A stretch of 64,000 bases of DNA from Streptomyces pseudovenezuelae (GTDB lineage Bacteria > Actinomycetota > Actinomycetes > Streptomycetales > Streptomycetaceae): the NCBI RefSeq assembly GCF_001513955.1, contig NZ_KQ948144.1, forward strand, positions 750,853 to 814,852, in the 5' to 3' direction. The position numbers and the translations under genes were made by a program. Of this stretch, positions 1-8,519 are shown piece after piece. The notes beneath the pieces are model-generated. The model saw nothing but the letters and a program-made list of their open reading frames with translations. It did not search any database and had not been told where the DNA came from. Position 1 is the first letter of the stretch; each line of letters begins with the position of its first letter.

Positions 1-2
1 TC

Positions 3-44
3 GCAGAGTTGGGGCCGCTCCGCGTCCGTGTCACGCCTGCCTGA
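3..44 (+). CDS. C-terminal end of an upstream gene (possibly cytochrome P450), partial
   Basis: An open frame enters from the left edge and ends at a TGA at 42-44; the visible tail reads AELGPLRVRVTPA. Too little is left for identification by sequence. A ferredoxin and ferredoxin reductase follow directly, and such pairs usually sit downstream of the P450 they serve, so a P450 C-terminus is the natural guess. This is inference from context only. Confidence 0.25.
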   Translation, partial: AELGPLRVRVTPA

Positions 45-91
45 TCGCACAGTCCACCCCGGACACACCTGGAACTAAACGGAGCGCGACC

Positions 92-292
92 ATGAAGAAG
101 ATCGACGTGAACTCTCCCGTCTGCATCGGAGCGGGAATGTGCACCGCCGCCGCCCCGGCCGTCTTCGACCTCGGAGCGGACGGGCTCGTCGTACTGAACG
201 ACCCCTCGGGTGATGTCCCCGACGACGCGGTGGAAAGCGTCGACAGTGCCATCGCCGTGTGCCCGGCCCAGGCGATCGGGTGGCGGGAGTGA
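92..292 (+). CDS. [3Fe-4S] ferredoxin
   Basis: A 66-residue acidic protein with Cys11, Cys17 and a CP motif at Cys57, the three-cysteine pattern of the small [3Fe-4S] ferredoxins that pass electrons to bacterial cytochromes P450. The position between the first two cysteines that would complete a [4Fe-4S] set is not cysteine. An RBS-like GGAGCG lies a few bases before the ATG. Its TGA stop overlaps the GTG start of the reductase gene, so the two are translationally coupled and probably form one redox chain in the cytoplasm. The P450 partner, if there is one, would lie left of the window. Confidence 0.88.
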   Translation: MKKIDVNSPVCIGAGMCTAAAPAVFDLGADGLVVLNDPSGDVPDDAVESVDSAIAVCPAQAIGWRE

Positions 293-1491
293 GCCCCGGA
301 GCCAGAGCGCGGCGTGTCTGCGTCATCGGCGCCGGCGCCGCCGGCCTGGCTTGTGCCGAGCGTCTTCGCGCGCTCAGCGCCGACGTGTCGATCACCGTGG
401 TCGATGCCGACGCCGATCAGCCCTACAACCGCCCACCCCTGTCGAAGGACGTCCTCAGCGGGCGCGTCGGCGCCACGGAAGCCCGTTTGCGCAGCGATGA
501 GCAACTGGCCGAACTGCGCATCGATCTGCGCGCGGGGACACCCGTCGAGCAGGTGGACACGACGACGCGGACAGTGGTGACGAAGGACGAGCCGGTCCCG
601 TACGACGACCTGGTACTCGCACCCGGCTGCACACCGGTCACTCCCTGGCACGAGAGTGCCCCGTGGATCCGCACGCTGCACTCACTCGCTGATGTGCGCG
701 TGCTCCGTGACGACCTTGTCCTCCCCAGCAGGGTCGTCATCGTCGGAGGCGGCCTGATCGGGCTCGAAGCAGCCGCGGTCCTGCGCGGGCTCGGCCACGG
801 TGTCGTGGTGGTCGAAGCCGGGGAGGGTCCGCTTCAGCGCATTGTCGGCCCCCAGGTCGCCGCGTGGATGGAGGGCCGCCATCGCAAAGAGGGCGTGGAG
901 TTCGAACTGGGGCGCCGGGTCGTGGCGGTCTCCGGAAGCGCCCACGCCGGCGTGGTCACGCTCGACGACGGCCGCCGGGTGGACGGCGACGTCGTGGTCT
1001 GCGCCGTCGGGGTCCGCCCTGCCACACAGTGGCTCGTGGGCAGCGGTGTCGAGCTGGGCAGCAGGGGGGAGATTCTTGCCGACGAGCGTCTCAGGACGAC
1101 GGCCCCCGATGTGTGGGCGGCCGGCGACGCGGTGTCCTGGCCCAGTGCCTCGGCAGAACGCCGTCTGCGCGTCGAGCACTGGACCTGCGCCAGGGAGCAG
1201 GGCCGCCATGTCGCGGAGCAACTGCTGGCCGCGGATGCGGCGCAGACCGCGGCCTTCGACACGGTCCCGTACTTCTGGTCGTCCCAATACGGCGCCCTGC
1301 TTCAAGGGGCCGGTTCCTTCCACGGTGACGAAGTGATCGTCGATGGGCCGTCCACATCGCTGGACAGCCTGGTCGCGCGCTACCTCACCGGCGGGAGACT
1401 CACCGGCGTCCTCACGGTCGGCAGTCCTCGAACCTTCCAGGAACTCAGGTCCCGACTGCCCGGTGGACGGCCGACCACCGCCGCCACCTGA
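289..1491 (+). CDS. FAD-dependent ferredoxin reductase
   Basis: A 400-residue flavoprotein of the putidaredoxin-reductase type, which transfers electrons from NAD(P)H to the neighbouring ferredoxin. The N-terminal FAD Rossmann motif VIGAGAAGLACAERL is at about residues 11-25. A second dinucleotide site, VIVGGGLIGLEAA, is in the middle, and the FAD-contacting AAGDAVSW motif is near residue 280, followed by a C-terminal reductase domain. I chose the GTG at 289 because it overlaps the ferredoxin stop (GTGA) and puts the Rossmann fold at the usual distance from the N-terminus; an upstream ATG at 259 lies inside the ferredoxin gene. Length is normal for the family. Confidence 0.88.
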   Translation: MSPGARARRVCVIGAGAAGLACAERLRALSADVSITVVDADADQPYNRPPLSKDVLSGRVGATEARLRSDEQLAELRIDLRAGTPVEQVDTTTRTVVTKDEPVPYDDLVLAPGCTPVTPWHESAPWIRTLHSLADVRVLRDDLVLPSRVVIVGGGLIGLEAAAVLRGLGHGVVVVEAGEGPLQRIVGPQVAAWMEGRHRKEGVEFELGRRVVAVSGSAHAGVVTLDDGRRVDGDVVVCAVGVRPATQWLVGSGVELGSRGEILADERLRTTAPDVWAAGDAVSWPSASAERRLRVEHWTCAREQGRHVAEQLLAADAAQTAAFDTVPYFWSSQYGALLQGAGSFHGDEVIVDGPSTSLDSLVARYLTGGRLTGVLTVGSPRTFQELRSRLPGGRPTTAAT

Positions 1492-1636
1492 TCCCCGAAT
1501 CCTGAGACGGTTCGCCGCCTCTAGGCCACGGCACCCGCCCCGTGTGATCCATCCCGCCAAATAGCCCCCATACACCGATTTACAGCTGATACCTGATAAA
1601 TGAGTCATGGGGGTTTTCGTCCCCGAGAGGAACACG

Positions 1637-3133
1637 ATGAAACAAGGGGTTGCAAGAAGCAGCGCAGACGGCCGGTCCGCGACACAGGACGGGCTCAAAG
1701 CAGGAGCCATGGGCGTCTGGGGGGTCGTCTTCCTGGTGATCTCGGCGGCCGCACCGCTCAACCTCATCGCGGGCTACGGGCCGTTGGGGTACATCGTCGG
1801 AGGTGTCGGCGCCCCAGCCGGGTTCCTCCTCGCCGGGCTGGTCCTCGCCCTGTTCGTCCTGGGCTTCATGGCGATGACCCGCTACGTCGACCGCCCGGGC
1901 ACGTTCTACGCGTACATCGAATCAGGTCTGGGACGCCGGATCGGCGGGGCCGCCGCCGCGGTCGCGCTCTTCGCCTACCTGGCCATCCATATCGGCGGCG
2001 CAGGCATCCTCGCCACGGTGACCCAGTCCCTCGTCGACCACTTCTTCCACATACACCTGCACTGGTCCGTCTACGCGATCGTGTTCACCGTGCTGGTGTG
2101 GTACCTCGGCCGCCGCGGAATCGACGTCGGCGCCAAGGTCCTCGCCGTGCTCCTGCTCGCCGAGGTCGCCATCCTCACCATCATCACCATCGGCGTCCTC
2201 GCCCACGGCGGAGCCCACGGCTTCAGCGGCGCCTCCTTCGCACCCCACAACGTGTTCACCGGCGGGATGGCCGCCTCCTCCCTTGTGTGGTTCGGCGCGT
2301 TCATCGGTATCGAGTACACGGCCGTCTACCGCTCCGAGACCCGGGACCCCGAACGCACGATGCCCCGGGCGGCCGTGATCTCCCTGTCGTTCCTGGCCCT
2401 GTTCTACTGTCTGGTGTCCTGGGTGATCATCCAGGCGTTCGGGACCGCCGACCTCGCCACCGCGGCCGGCACCCATCCGACCGACATGGTGTTCGTCGTC
2501 GCCGACAAGTTCGTCGGCCCGTGGGCAGGCGACGTGACGCAGGTCCTGATGGTCACCAGCTCCATCGCTGCCTCCCTCGCCTACTTCAACACCATCAGCC
2601 GCTACGGACACGCGATGGCGCATGACGGACTGCTTCCCGCTCGTCTCGGGCTGGTACACCCGGTCCATCGCTCGCCCGTCGCCGGGAACTACCAGGCGCT
2701 GATCGCTCTGGTGGGCGTCGCGTTCTTCGCCGTCGCCGGTCTGGACCCGTACACGAAAATGGCGGTGTGGCTCAGCACACCGGCCGTGCTCGGACTGATC
2801 CTGTTGATGGTGCTGACGTCCGTGGCCGTCGTCGTCTTCCTACGAGGGCGCACCCCCGAACGCCGGCCCTCACCTGTGATCATCGGTTCCAGCGCCATGG
2901 CCGCCGTACTTCTCGCCGGCGTCCTGTATCTGCTCATCGACAACATCACGCTGATGACCGGTTCCAACGGCAGCGTCAACATCATCACCTCCGTCACCCC
3001 GTTCGCCGTCCTGGTGATCGGACTGGCCGCGGCCTGGCGGCGGCGAAGCACCCCGTTCGAGCCCGCTCCGGCACCGGCCGGCCCGTCGCCCCTGCCGACC
3101 AGCACCGTGCCCGCGATCGGAGACGTCGACTGA
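1637..3133 (+). CDS. APC-family amino acid permease
   Basis: A 498-residue polytopic membrane protein of the amino acid-polyamine-organocation superfamily. The first helix carries the family signature region (MGVWGVVFLVISAAAPLN), and about 12 hydrophobic segments run to residue 470, followed by a short polar Pro/Ala-rich tail. It should take up an amino acid or related amine across the cytoplasmic membrane; the substrate cannot be read from the sequence. The start at 1637 is preferred over an in-frame ATG at 1607 because GAGAGG precedes it and no RBS precedes the earlier one. The amidohydrolase gene follows after 288 bp on the same strand, which suggests uptake and hydrolysis of an amide-like compound (inference). 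Confidence 0.85.
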   Translation: MKQGVARSSADGRSATQDGLKAGAMGVWGVVFLVISAAAPLNLIAGYGPLGYIVGGVGAPAGFLLAGLVLALFVLGFMAMTRYVDRPGTFYAYIESGLGRRIGGAAAAVALFAYLAIHIGGAGILATVTQSLVDHFFHIHLHWSVYAIVFTVLVWYLGRRGIDVGAKVLAVLLLAEVAILTIITIGVLAHGGAHGFSGASFAPHNVFTGGMAASSLVWFGAFIGIEYTAVYRSETRDPERTMPRAAVISLSFLALFYCLVSWVIIQAFGTADLATAAGTHPTDMVFVVADKFVGPWAGDVTQVLMVTSSIAASLAYFNTISRYGHAMAHDGLLPARLGLVHPVHRSPVAGNYQALIALVGVAFFAVAGLDPYTKMAVWLSTPAVLGLILLMVLTSVAVVVFLRGRTPERRPSPVIIGSSAMAAVLLAGVLYLLIDNITLMTGSNGSVNIITSVTPFAVLVIGLAAAWRRRSTPFEPAPAPAGPSPLPTSTVPAIGDVD

Positions 3134-3421
3134 CGGAATCGGACCCGGTAGCGGCGACGTGGCCTCAGGCTCACGTCGCCGCCAGGGGCTGGCGTCGGAC
3201 TCGGCGAATCCATGTGCCGGGCCCCGAGACCGGAGCCGGCGAGAGGTTGTGGTCACCGCGTGCAGTGGGCAAGAGACGTACCCATACGCCAGGGCCTGTC
3301 CGGTCCGGCGTGCACTCCCCGCCGATCGGACAGCCCTCGCATCGACCTCATGAGTTCCGTGGACGACGGACAGGACCAAACCCTGTCCGTCACCGCTGCT
3401 GTACGACCCGAAGGAGCCCGC

Positions 3422-4993
3422 ATGCCCACCGCCGACCTCATCGTCACCGGCGGCTCTGTACGCACCCTCGACCCCGAGCGCCCGCACGCCTCAGCGGTCG
3501 CCGTACGCGAAGGAACGATCGTCGCGGTCGGCGAGCAGGACGTCGTACGCGACTGGCGCGGTCCAGCAACCGAGGTCGTGGACCTGGCCGGGGCGTGTCT
3601 GGTGCCGGGGCTGGTGGACAGCCACAGTCACCCCGTGTGGGGCCTGCACCTGACCACCGGAGTCGACCTGGCGCAGGTCCGCGACCTCGACGGGCTGCGC
3701 GCGGCGCTCGTCTCGGCCGAGCGGATCGACGGCTGGGTCGTCGGCTACGGCCTGGACCACAACGTCTTCGGGGGCCGGCCCGTCGACCGTGCCCTGATCG
3801 AAGACATCCTGGGGGGATCCCCGGCTTTCCTGCGCCTGTACGACGGCCACTCCGCCCTCGTCACCGGTACGGTCCTGAAGGCGGCGGGCGTCACCGGGCC
3901 CCGCACCTTCGCCCAGCGTTCCTACCTCGCGACCGACGCCGACGGTCGGCTCACCGGACATCTGGTCGAACACGCGGCGATGGATCTGGTCGACGCCGTT
4001 CTGCCGCGCCCGTCGTACGCCCAACGGCGGGCCCGGCTGGTCGAGTTGCTCTCCGAGATGGCCGCCACCGGCCTCACCGGGGCCCACGTCATGGACGCCG
4101 GTGACCTCGAACTCGTCGGCGCGGTGGCCGAGGAGACCGTGCTGCCGCTGCGGCTCAGGTTCGCGCCCTGGTGCATGCCGGGTGTGGACGAGGAGGCGCT
4201 GGAGGCACTCGTCGCCCTCCAGGGCCGCGGCGGACGGCACTGGCGCGTGGGCGGCGTGAAGTTCTTCATGGACGGCACCGTCGAGGGCGGCACCGCCTGG
4301 CTGGAACATCCGGACTGTCACGGTCAGGGCACCGAGGCGTTCTGGCCCGACCCGGGCGCGTACAGCGAGGCCGTACGGTTTCTGCACCGGGCAGGTGTGC
4401 GTACTGCGACCCACGCCATCGGGGACGCGGCGGTGCGGCACGTCCTTGACACCGTCGAGTCGCTCGGGCCGGACGCGCGCCTCGCGCACCGTGTGGAGCA
4501 CATCGAGTCGGTGCCCTCCGAGATGGTCACCCGGTTCGCCCAGCTCGGTGTCATCGCCTCCATGCAGCCCCCGCACAGCGACTACACCCGGGCCGACCAT
4601 CGCGACGAGTGGTCCCGGCGGCTGGGCGGGCCCCGTGCCGCGCGGGCCTGGCGACTGCGCGACCTGCGGGACGCGGGCGCGGTCGTCGCACTGGGCTCAG
4701 ACTGGCCCATCGCCCACCACGACGCCCGTGCGGTCCTGGCCACCGCACGGTCCCCGCGGGGAGCGGCCGCCGCACGCACAGGGCTGACCGGTCTCCAGGC
4801 CCTGGAAGGTTGCACCACCCATGCCGCCCTCGCCGCCGGGGAGGCCGACGTGGCCGGACGGATCGCCGTCGGTTTCCGGGCCGACCTCACCGCACTCGCC
4901 ATCGACCCCGTCACGGCCCCCGCCGACGAAGTGGCTCACGCGCCGGTCCAACTCACCATCACCGGAGGGCACATCGCGCACCGCGGCGCCTGA
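3422..4993 (+). CDS. YtcJ-like metal-dependent amidohydrolase
   Basis: A 523-residue amidohydrolase-3 family protein. The N-terminal LIVTGGSVRTLD segment is the small beta-sandwich typical of the family. Metal-binding HSHP comes next (in LVDSHSHPVWG), and a GGVKFFMDGTVEGG segment stands where the family has its bridging lysine. Later come THAIGD and HRVEHIE, and ALGSDWPI supplies the catalytic Asp. Members hydrolyse amide or imide bonds of varied small molecules; the substrate is unknown. GGAG lies seven bases before the ATG; the frame is open further upstream, but that part is Arg-rich and unlike the family. Confidence 0.85.
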   Translation: MPTADLIVTGGSVRTLDPERPHASAVAVREGTIVAVGEQDVVRDWRGPATEVVDLAGACLVPGLVDSHSHPVWGLHLTTGVDLAQVRDLDGLRAALVSAERIDGWVVGYGLDHNVFGGRPVDRALIEDILGGSPAFLRLYDGHSALVTGTVLKAAGVTGPRTFAQRSYLATDADGRLTGHLVEHAAMDLVDAVLPRPSYAQRRARLVELLSEMAATGLTGAHVMDAGDLELVGAVAEETVLPLRLRFAPWCMPGVDEEALEALVALQGRGGRHWRVGGVKFFMDGTVEGGTAWLEHPDCHGQGTEAFWPDPGAYSEAVRFLHRAGVRTATHAIGDAAVRHVLDTVESLGPDARLAHRVEHIESVPSEMVTRFAQLGVIASMQPPHSDYTRADHRDEWSRRLGGPRAARAWRLRDLRDAGAVVALGSDWPIAHHDARAVLATARSPRGAAAARTGLTGLQALEGCTTHAALAAGEADVAGRIAVGFRADLTALAIDPVTAPADEVAHAPVQLTITGGHIAHRGA

Positions 4994-5019
4994 CTTCACG
5001 GAAACTCACAGGACCCGGC

Positions 5020-5058
5020 GGGGAGCCCGTCAATCTGACGGGGAGCCGTCAATCTGAC
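5020..5058. repeat. Tandem duplication of about 20 bp
   Basis: Two adjacent copies of a unit reading GGGGAGCC(C)GTCAATCTGAC lie just downstream of the amidohydrolase stop, differing by one base. It looks like a recent slippage or repair duplication; no function is evident. Confidence 0.7.
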
Positions 5059-6132
5059 GATGGTCCTCCTGCCCACCGGCACTGAATGCAGCGCGTAGGC
5101 CAGTGCTGCGCATGCCGTCGGTCACGCGAGCGAACGCGCGGACAGCTCGCGTACTTGGGGCGCGATCCACCCGCCCTTGAGTTGCTGCGGGTTGGAAAGG
5201 AAATCCGCTGCGCGTAGTTTCGAGACCCTTTCCTCAGCGGGGGAGAGGGGCCGTGAACCGGGTGCGCGTGCCCATCTGGGACGCGTTCTGGACGCAGGTT
5301 GGACACAAGGATCGGAAAATGCTGACAAGGGCCGAGAAAGGCTGAGGCACCAAACCGCGCCTGACCTGGGAAAACTTCCAAGATTGGCATGGATCGACAA
5401 GGGCCGCCAAGATCCTCGAAGGACTCATAATCCGTCGGCCGTGGGTTCGAGTCCCACCCGCCCCACTTGCGTAGGCCTCTGACCTGCGGAAACGTTCATT
5501 TTGTCCTGTCGGGTCGTCAACTCTGCTTCAACGGATTGAATCCGCTGCTCACAAGTTCAACGGTGTCTGCGGCGACTGTGGTTGATGCTGCCCTGACCTG
5601 CGAGAACGGGGCGGACCTTGGTGCGCGGGGGCTGTAACGGCGGCCTGCACGAGAGGTCGAGGGCGGGGTTGAGGCCGCATTGAGGCCCAAGGTATGAGGA
5701 AAGTGGCCCGCGGGCGCGCTGCTGTGGGTGGTGGATGGCGCCGATGCGGCCGGGGACGTCCGCAGCGCGGCGTGGAATTGCCGCCCTCGTGGGGCGCGGG
5801 AAACTGCCCGTACTGGAAACGGCCCAGGAGGGACTCTGCCCGCGGGCCGACTGCCCCTCGGCAAGCTCGGTGCGTTCGACGGATAGAGCCTGGGCGGCAG
5901 CCAGGACCGTATAGAGGATCACGTCCTGCGGTGCCGCTGTCGGCTCCGAGGTGACCCGGTGTCGGCCTGGCGGAAGACGTCGTGCGAGGCGCCGGGTCCG
6001 GGGCGGGTGCACGGGGCGGGTACGTGGCTGCGGGCGAGGCGGAGCTGCTCGAACTTCGGGCGGCGGCCGTAGCAGAATCGTTCTGACCAGAGGAAGGTCC
6101 TTCTCCGGGGCGCTTCGCGTCAGGTGAACGCC
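5059..6132. other. Gene-poor 1.1 kb stretch around a tRNA-derived att-like site
   Basis: No open frame here has convincing coding character. Several overlapping frames of 60-150 codons exist on both strands, but none has a good RBS or any family resemblance I recognise. The one clear element is the tRNA 3' fragment at 5422-5466. The sequence left of it resembles the short tail often seen before tRNA-type attachment sites in actinomycete elements. The stretch may contain decayed remains of an integrated element. Confidence 0.5.
5422..5466 (+). other. 3' half of a tRNA-Met(CAU) gene: probable attachment site (attL/attR)
   Basis: The 45 bases begin in the anticodon stem, continue through a CTCATAA loop (anticodon CAT), the variable loop and the T-arm GTGGGTTCGAGTCCCAC, and end in the acceptor strand CCGCCCCAC. 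The 5' half of a tRNA (acceptor, D-arm) is absent: the bases upstream do not pair with the acceptor strand, so this is not a functional tRNA gene. A frame running across it ends in ILEGLIIRRPWVRVPPAP, the kind of peptide produced when integrase-side sequence runs into a tRNA-derived att core. Tyrosine integrases of actinomycete elements commonly recombine in tRNA 3' ends. No integrase gene is visible in the window. Confidence 0.72.
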
Positions 6133-7356
6133 TCAGCCTTCCCGGTGCCCCGGCGCGTGGCTGTGCGGAGAGGCGACGAACGAGCGGACGGGTGCCGAGG
6201 TGTAGGCCCGGGCCAGCCCGATCAGGTGGGTCTTCTCGGCCGAAAGGGTTGACGCGTACTCCTGGCGGGTGGGGAGCAGCGGAGGCTTCTCATGGTCAAA
6301 CGATTCTGCGGGGAATTCGCACCGGGGGCTGCCCGCGAGCCTTGCCTGGTGGGCCTCCTTCATCACACACGCCAGGACCACCGCGTCGGCCTGGACGGGT
6401 GTGAGGTCCAGGGTTCCGACATGGTCGCGGGCGAGTAGAGGGAGCTCGGGTGGAACGTAATGATCGAGTTCCAGCATGGCGTCCCGGATCTCGATGAGCT
6501 TGCGGTAGGCGAGCAGTCTGTGTGGTACCGGTGGCCAGAGGAGTTCGAGGAGTCTCGTGCGGCGCCTGGTCAGGACGACATGAGGGACGGCGGCCACCAG
6601 TTCGTGCCATAGGGGCCAGAGGCGCCACACGGTGCGGGCGTTTGCCAGGGTGCGGGCGAGCGTGACGATGGTGGGTACGAGGATGGCTGACGCGCGCAAG
6701 AGGGCGTGCAGGTTGATCAGGAGCGGGAGGTATGGCAGAGCCCACGACACGTCCAGCACGAGGCGGAGCAACCGACCGATCCAGAAGAGCGTGGCGAGCG
6801 CGGTGCCTGAGGCGAACAGCCAGAGAGCGGTGGCGAGGGGGCGGTCGTCCGTGCGCGGGCCGTACCAGCAGCAGACGAGCACGCACACGGAGTTGGCCAC
6901 CACGTGGGTGGAGATGAGTGTCAGCCAGTAGAAGAAGGATGGCGAGGGGCCCCCGGCGACGATCACCGAGTGGGAGGGATGTGCCGGGGCAGAGAGGTCG
7001 AGGATCGTCAGGACGACCAGGATCGTGCCGATGGCGCCGCAGAGGCTGGCGTGGAGCCGGCGACTCCCCATGGGGGCGGAGACGAAGAACAGGACAGCGC
7101 CTGCCGAGACCACTCCGGTCAGGTTCTTCACGAGGTCGACAGCGTGGCTGGTGCCAGCGAGATCCGTGGCGAGCCTGGTGACGTCGGGAAGGTCCAGCGC
7201 CATCGCCACGCCCGCGGTGGTCACGGCCATCCACAGCCCGCGCTGGTCCGCGGTGCGTAGAGACGGCGCCGCGCGAAGGAGCACGGCGAGGCAGAGGCAG
7301 ACGCAGCTGGGGTACGTGAGCCACGTGCCGAACGCGGTCAGGTGCGAGGTCAGCAC
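6133..7356 (-). CDS. MAB_1171c-like integral membrane protein
   Basis: A 407-residue protein with about seven hydrophobic segments in the first 240 residues and a soluble helical C-terminus, the layout of the MAB_1171c-type putative transporter domain found in mycobacteria and Streptomyces. Its biochemical role is unknown. The GTG start overlaps the stop of the ImmA-like gene by seven bases, so it is the third gene of a coupled trio (XRE regulator, ImmA-like, membrane protein) transcribed leftward. The recurrence of such trios suggests a regulatory or membrane-sensing unit (inference). It has no signal peptide distinct from its first membrane helix. Confidence 0.72.
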   Translation of the reverse strand: MLTSHLTAFGTWLTYPSCVCLCLAVLLRAAPSLRTADQRGLWMAVTTAGVAMALDLPDVTRLATDLAGTSHAVDLVKNLTGVVSAGAVLFFVSAPMGSRRLHASLCGAIGTILVVLTILDLSAPAHPSHSVIVAGGPSPSFFYWLTLISTHVVANSVCVLVCCWYGPRTDDRPLATALWLFASGTALATLFWIGRLLRLVLDVSWALPYLPLLINLHALLRASAILVPTIVTLARTLANARTVWRLWPLWHELVAAVPHVVLTRRRTRLLELLWPPVPHRLLAYRKLIEIRDAMLELDHYVPPELPLLARDHVGTLDLTPVQADAVVLACVMKEAHQARLAGSPRCEFPAESFDHEKPPLLPTRQEYASTLSAEKTHLIGLARAYTSAPVRSFVASPHSHAPGHREG

Positions 7357-7913
7357 GCGGATTCCTCGACCCCGAGGGCCGCACTCAGACTGGCGAGCGG
7401 GCCGTGTCGTTCCTGTCGCGGCGGCTGGTCCGCCCCGGTGCGCAGGAGACTCGCGAGCAGCTCGGCTTCGCGCTCTTGGCGGGTGGAGTAGTTGGTGCGC
7501 CCGAGGATGCGTCCTATCATGCGCGGATCGAGATCCGGCAGGACCGCGCCCAGGGCGTCACCGTCGCCCACTTCCCCCGCCACCGGATGGTGGTCGAAGA
7601 GCATGTGACCGAACTCGTGGAGCACGATGTGTTCCTGATGGAGCGCGGAAGTGTGCTGTTCGTAGAAGATGTGGTCATCGGCGGTCGTGGCGAGCCAAAG
7701 GCCGCAGGCGCCGACCGTTGCGGCTTCGAGCGGTAACGCATGGAGGTACAGCGGTCTTCCACGCTGCGCCGCGACGTGGTCGCGGAAGCTCGCGATCGAG
7801 AACGGCTGGGGGAGCCGGATCTGTTCGGCGAGCTTCCGACACCGCCGATGCAAGGTGAGGGGGCGCAGCAACTGCCGCTCCTTGGTATCGGGTTCGAAGG
7901 TGGCCCGCGTCAC
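7350..7913 (-). CDS. ImmA/IrrE-like zinc metallopeptidase-domain protein
   Basis: A 187-residue protein with a zinc-binding HExxH motif, HEFGH, at residues 99-103 within VLHEFGHMLFDHHP, followed by a glutamate-rich helix (REAELLASLL). This is the ImmA/IrrE (DUF955) core. ImmA-type proteases typically cleave or inactivate the XRE repressor encoded beside them. I chose the GTG at 7913 because it overlaps the XRE stop (GTGA) and removes a long Arg-rich run that is shadow sequence. It is followed by the membrane protein with a seven-base overlap. What triggers the system cannot be told from sequence. Confidence 0.8.
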   Translation of the reverse strand: MTRATFEPDTKERQLLRPLTLHRRCRKLAEQIRLPQPFSIASFRDHVAAQRGRPLYLHALPLEAATVGACGLWLATTADDHIFYEQHTSALHQEHIVLHEFGHMLFDHHPVAGEVGDGDALGAVLPDLDPRMIGRILGRTNYSTRQEREAELLASLLRTGADQPPRQERHGPLASLSAALGVEESAC

Positions 7914-8407
7914 GTGGCCGTCGTTTCTCCGTCGGCCCCGGCGTCCGTGCCCGATCCCTGGTGGCCGCCCTCGGGGAGGTTCTGAACCTTCCTCGTCTCG
8001 TTCACGATGGTCAGTAGGGAGTCGAGACTCGCGGGCGAGAGCCCCGAGGCCCGCATCGCCAGACTGCGTACCTTGGCATCTCTCAGGGCGGTGGCGAGCG
8101 CCAGCTGAGCCTTGACTCGCTGCGACACCTCCTCGTTGAGGAAGTACTCGGGAGGTACCCCGAAGAACTGGGCAAGGACGTCGAGTTGTTCGAGGGTAAT
8201 GTTCCGCTTCTTGCCCGTGGCGAGTTCCCACAAGTACGTCCCGGAGATGGAGCCACCGGTCGCGGCGCTGATCTCCCGGGCGAGGCGGGCGTATCCCGGC
8301 CGCTGTTGTTCATCGGGGTAGAGGGCGTGGATCAGTTCGTTGAGCCGTTGATCGAACTTCCGCAGTAGCGGACGCACCCCGTCGTGGTGTGCCGGTTCCC
8401 CACCCAT
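7910..8407 (-). CDS. XRE-family DNA-binding regulator, EspR-like
   Basis: A 165-residue protein. An N-terminal helix-turn-helix (about residues 15-80, with ISGTYLWELATGKKRN) is followed by a helical domain with FFGVPPEYFLNEE and SLAMRASGLSPASLDSLL. Layout and motifs resemble mycobacterial EspR, a nucleoid-associated regulator that binds DNA as a dimer of dimers. The start at 8407 is set by a strong GGAGGAAGAGG; the frame runs further upstream to 8482 without an RBS. It is coupled to the ImmA-like gene, so the pair may form a derepressible switch. An array of CGGACA elements lies directly upstream and is a candidate operator. Confidence 0.82.
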   Translation of the reverse strand: MGGEPAHHDGVRPLLRKFDQRLNELIHALYPDEQQRPGYARLAREISAATGGSISGTYLWELATGKKRNITLEQLDVLAQFFGVPPEYFLNEEVSQRVKAQLALATALRDAKVRSLAMRASGLSPASLDSLLTIVNETRKVQNLPEGGHQGSGTDAGADGETTAT

Positions 8408-8459
8408 GCGACCTCTTCCTCCCGAAGACACAGGCCATGTGTATCCCTGTTCGCTGGAG

Positions 8460-8519
8460 CGGACAAGATTGATCTCGGACACGTGTGGAGGCGGACAGGG
8501 GTGTCCGCGTCAGCGGACA
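8460..8519. promoter_or_regulatory. Array of CGGACA elements: candidate operator of the XRE regulator
   Basis: CGGACA occurs at 8460, 8476 and 8492, spaced exactly 16 bp, then as the inverted TGTCCG at 8502 and again directly at 8514. The middle part forms a perfect inverted repeat, GCGGACA-N4-TGTCCGC, at 8491-8508. The array lies 50-110 bp upstream of the regulator's start codon, where its promoter should be. EspR-like proteins bind clustered sites, so autoregulation is plausible. Binding is inferred. Confidence 0.5.

Noticed and set aside
5422..5466. A functional tRNA-Met gene
   Set aside because: The 5' acceptor strand and D-arm are absent, so the cloverleaf cannot form.
5557..6012. 151-codon minus-strand frame in the att region
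   Set aside because: No RBS, low-complexity Pro/Arg composition and no motif; overlapping frames on the other strand are equally open.
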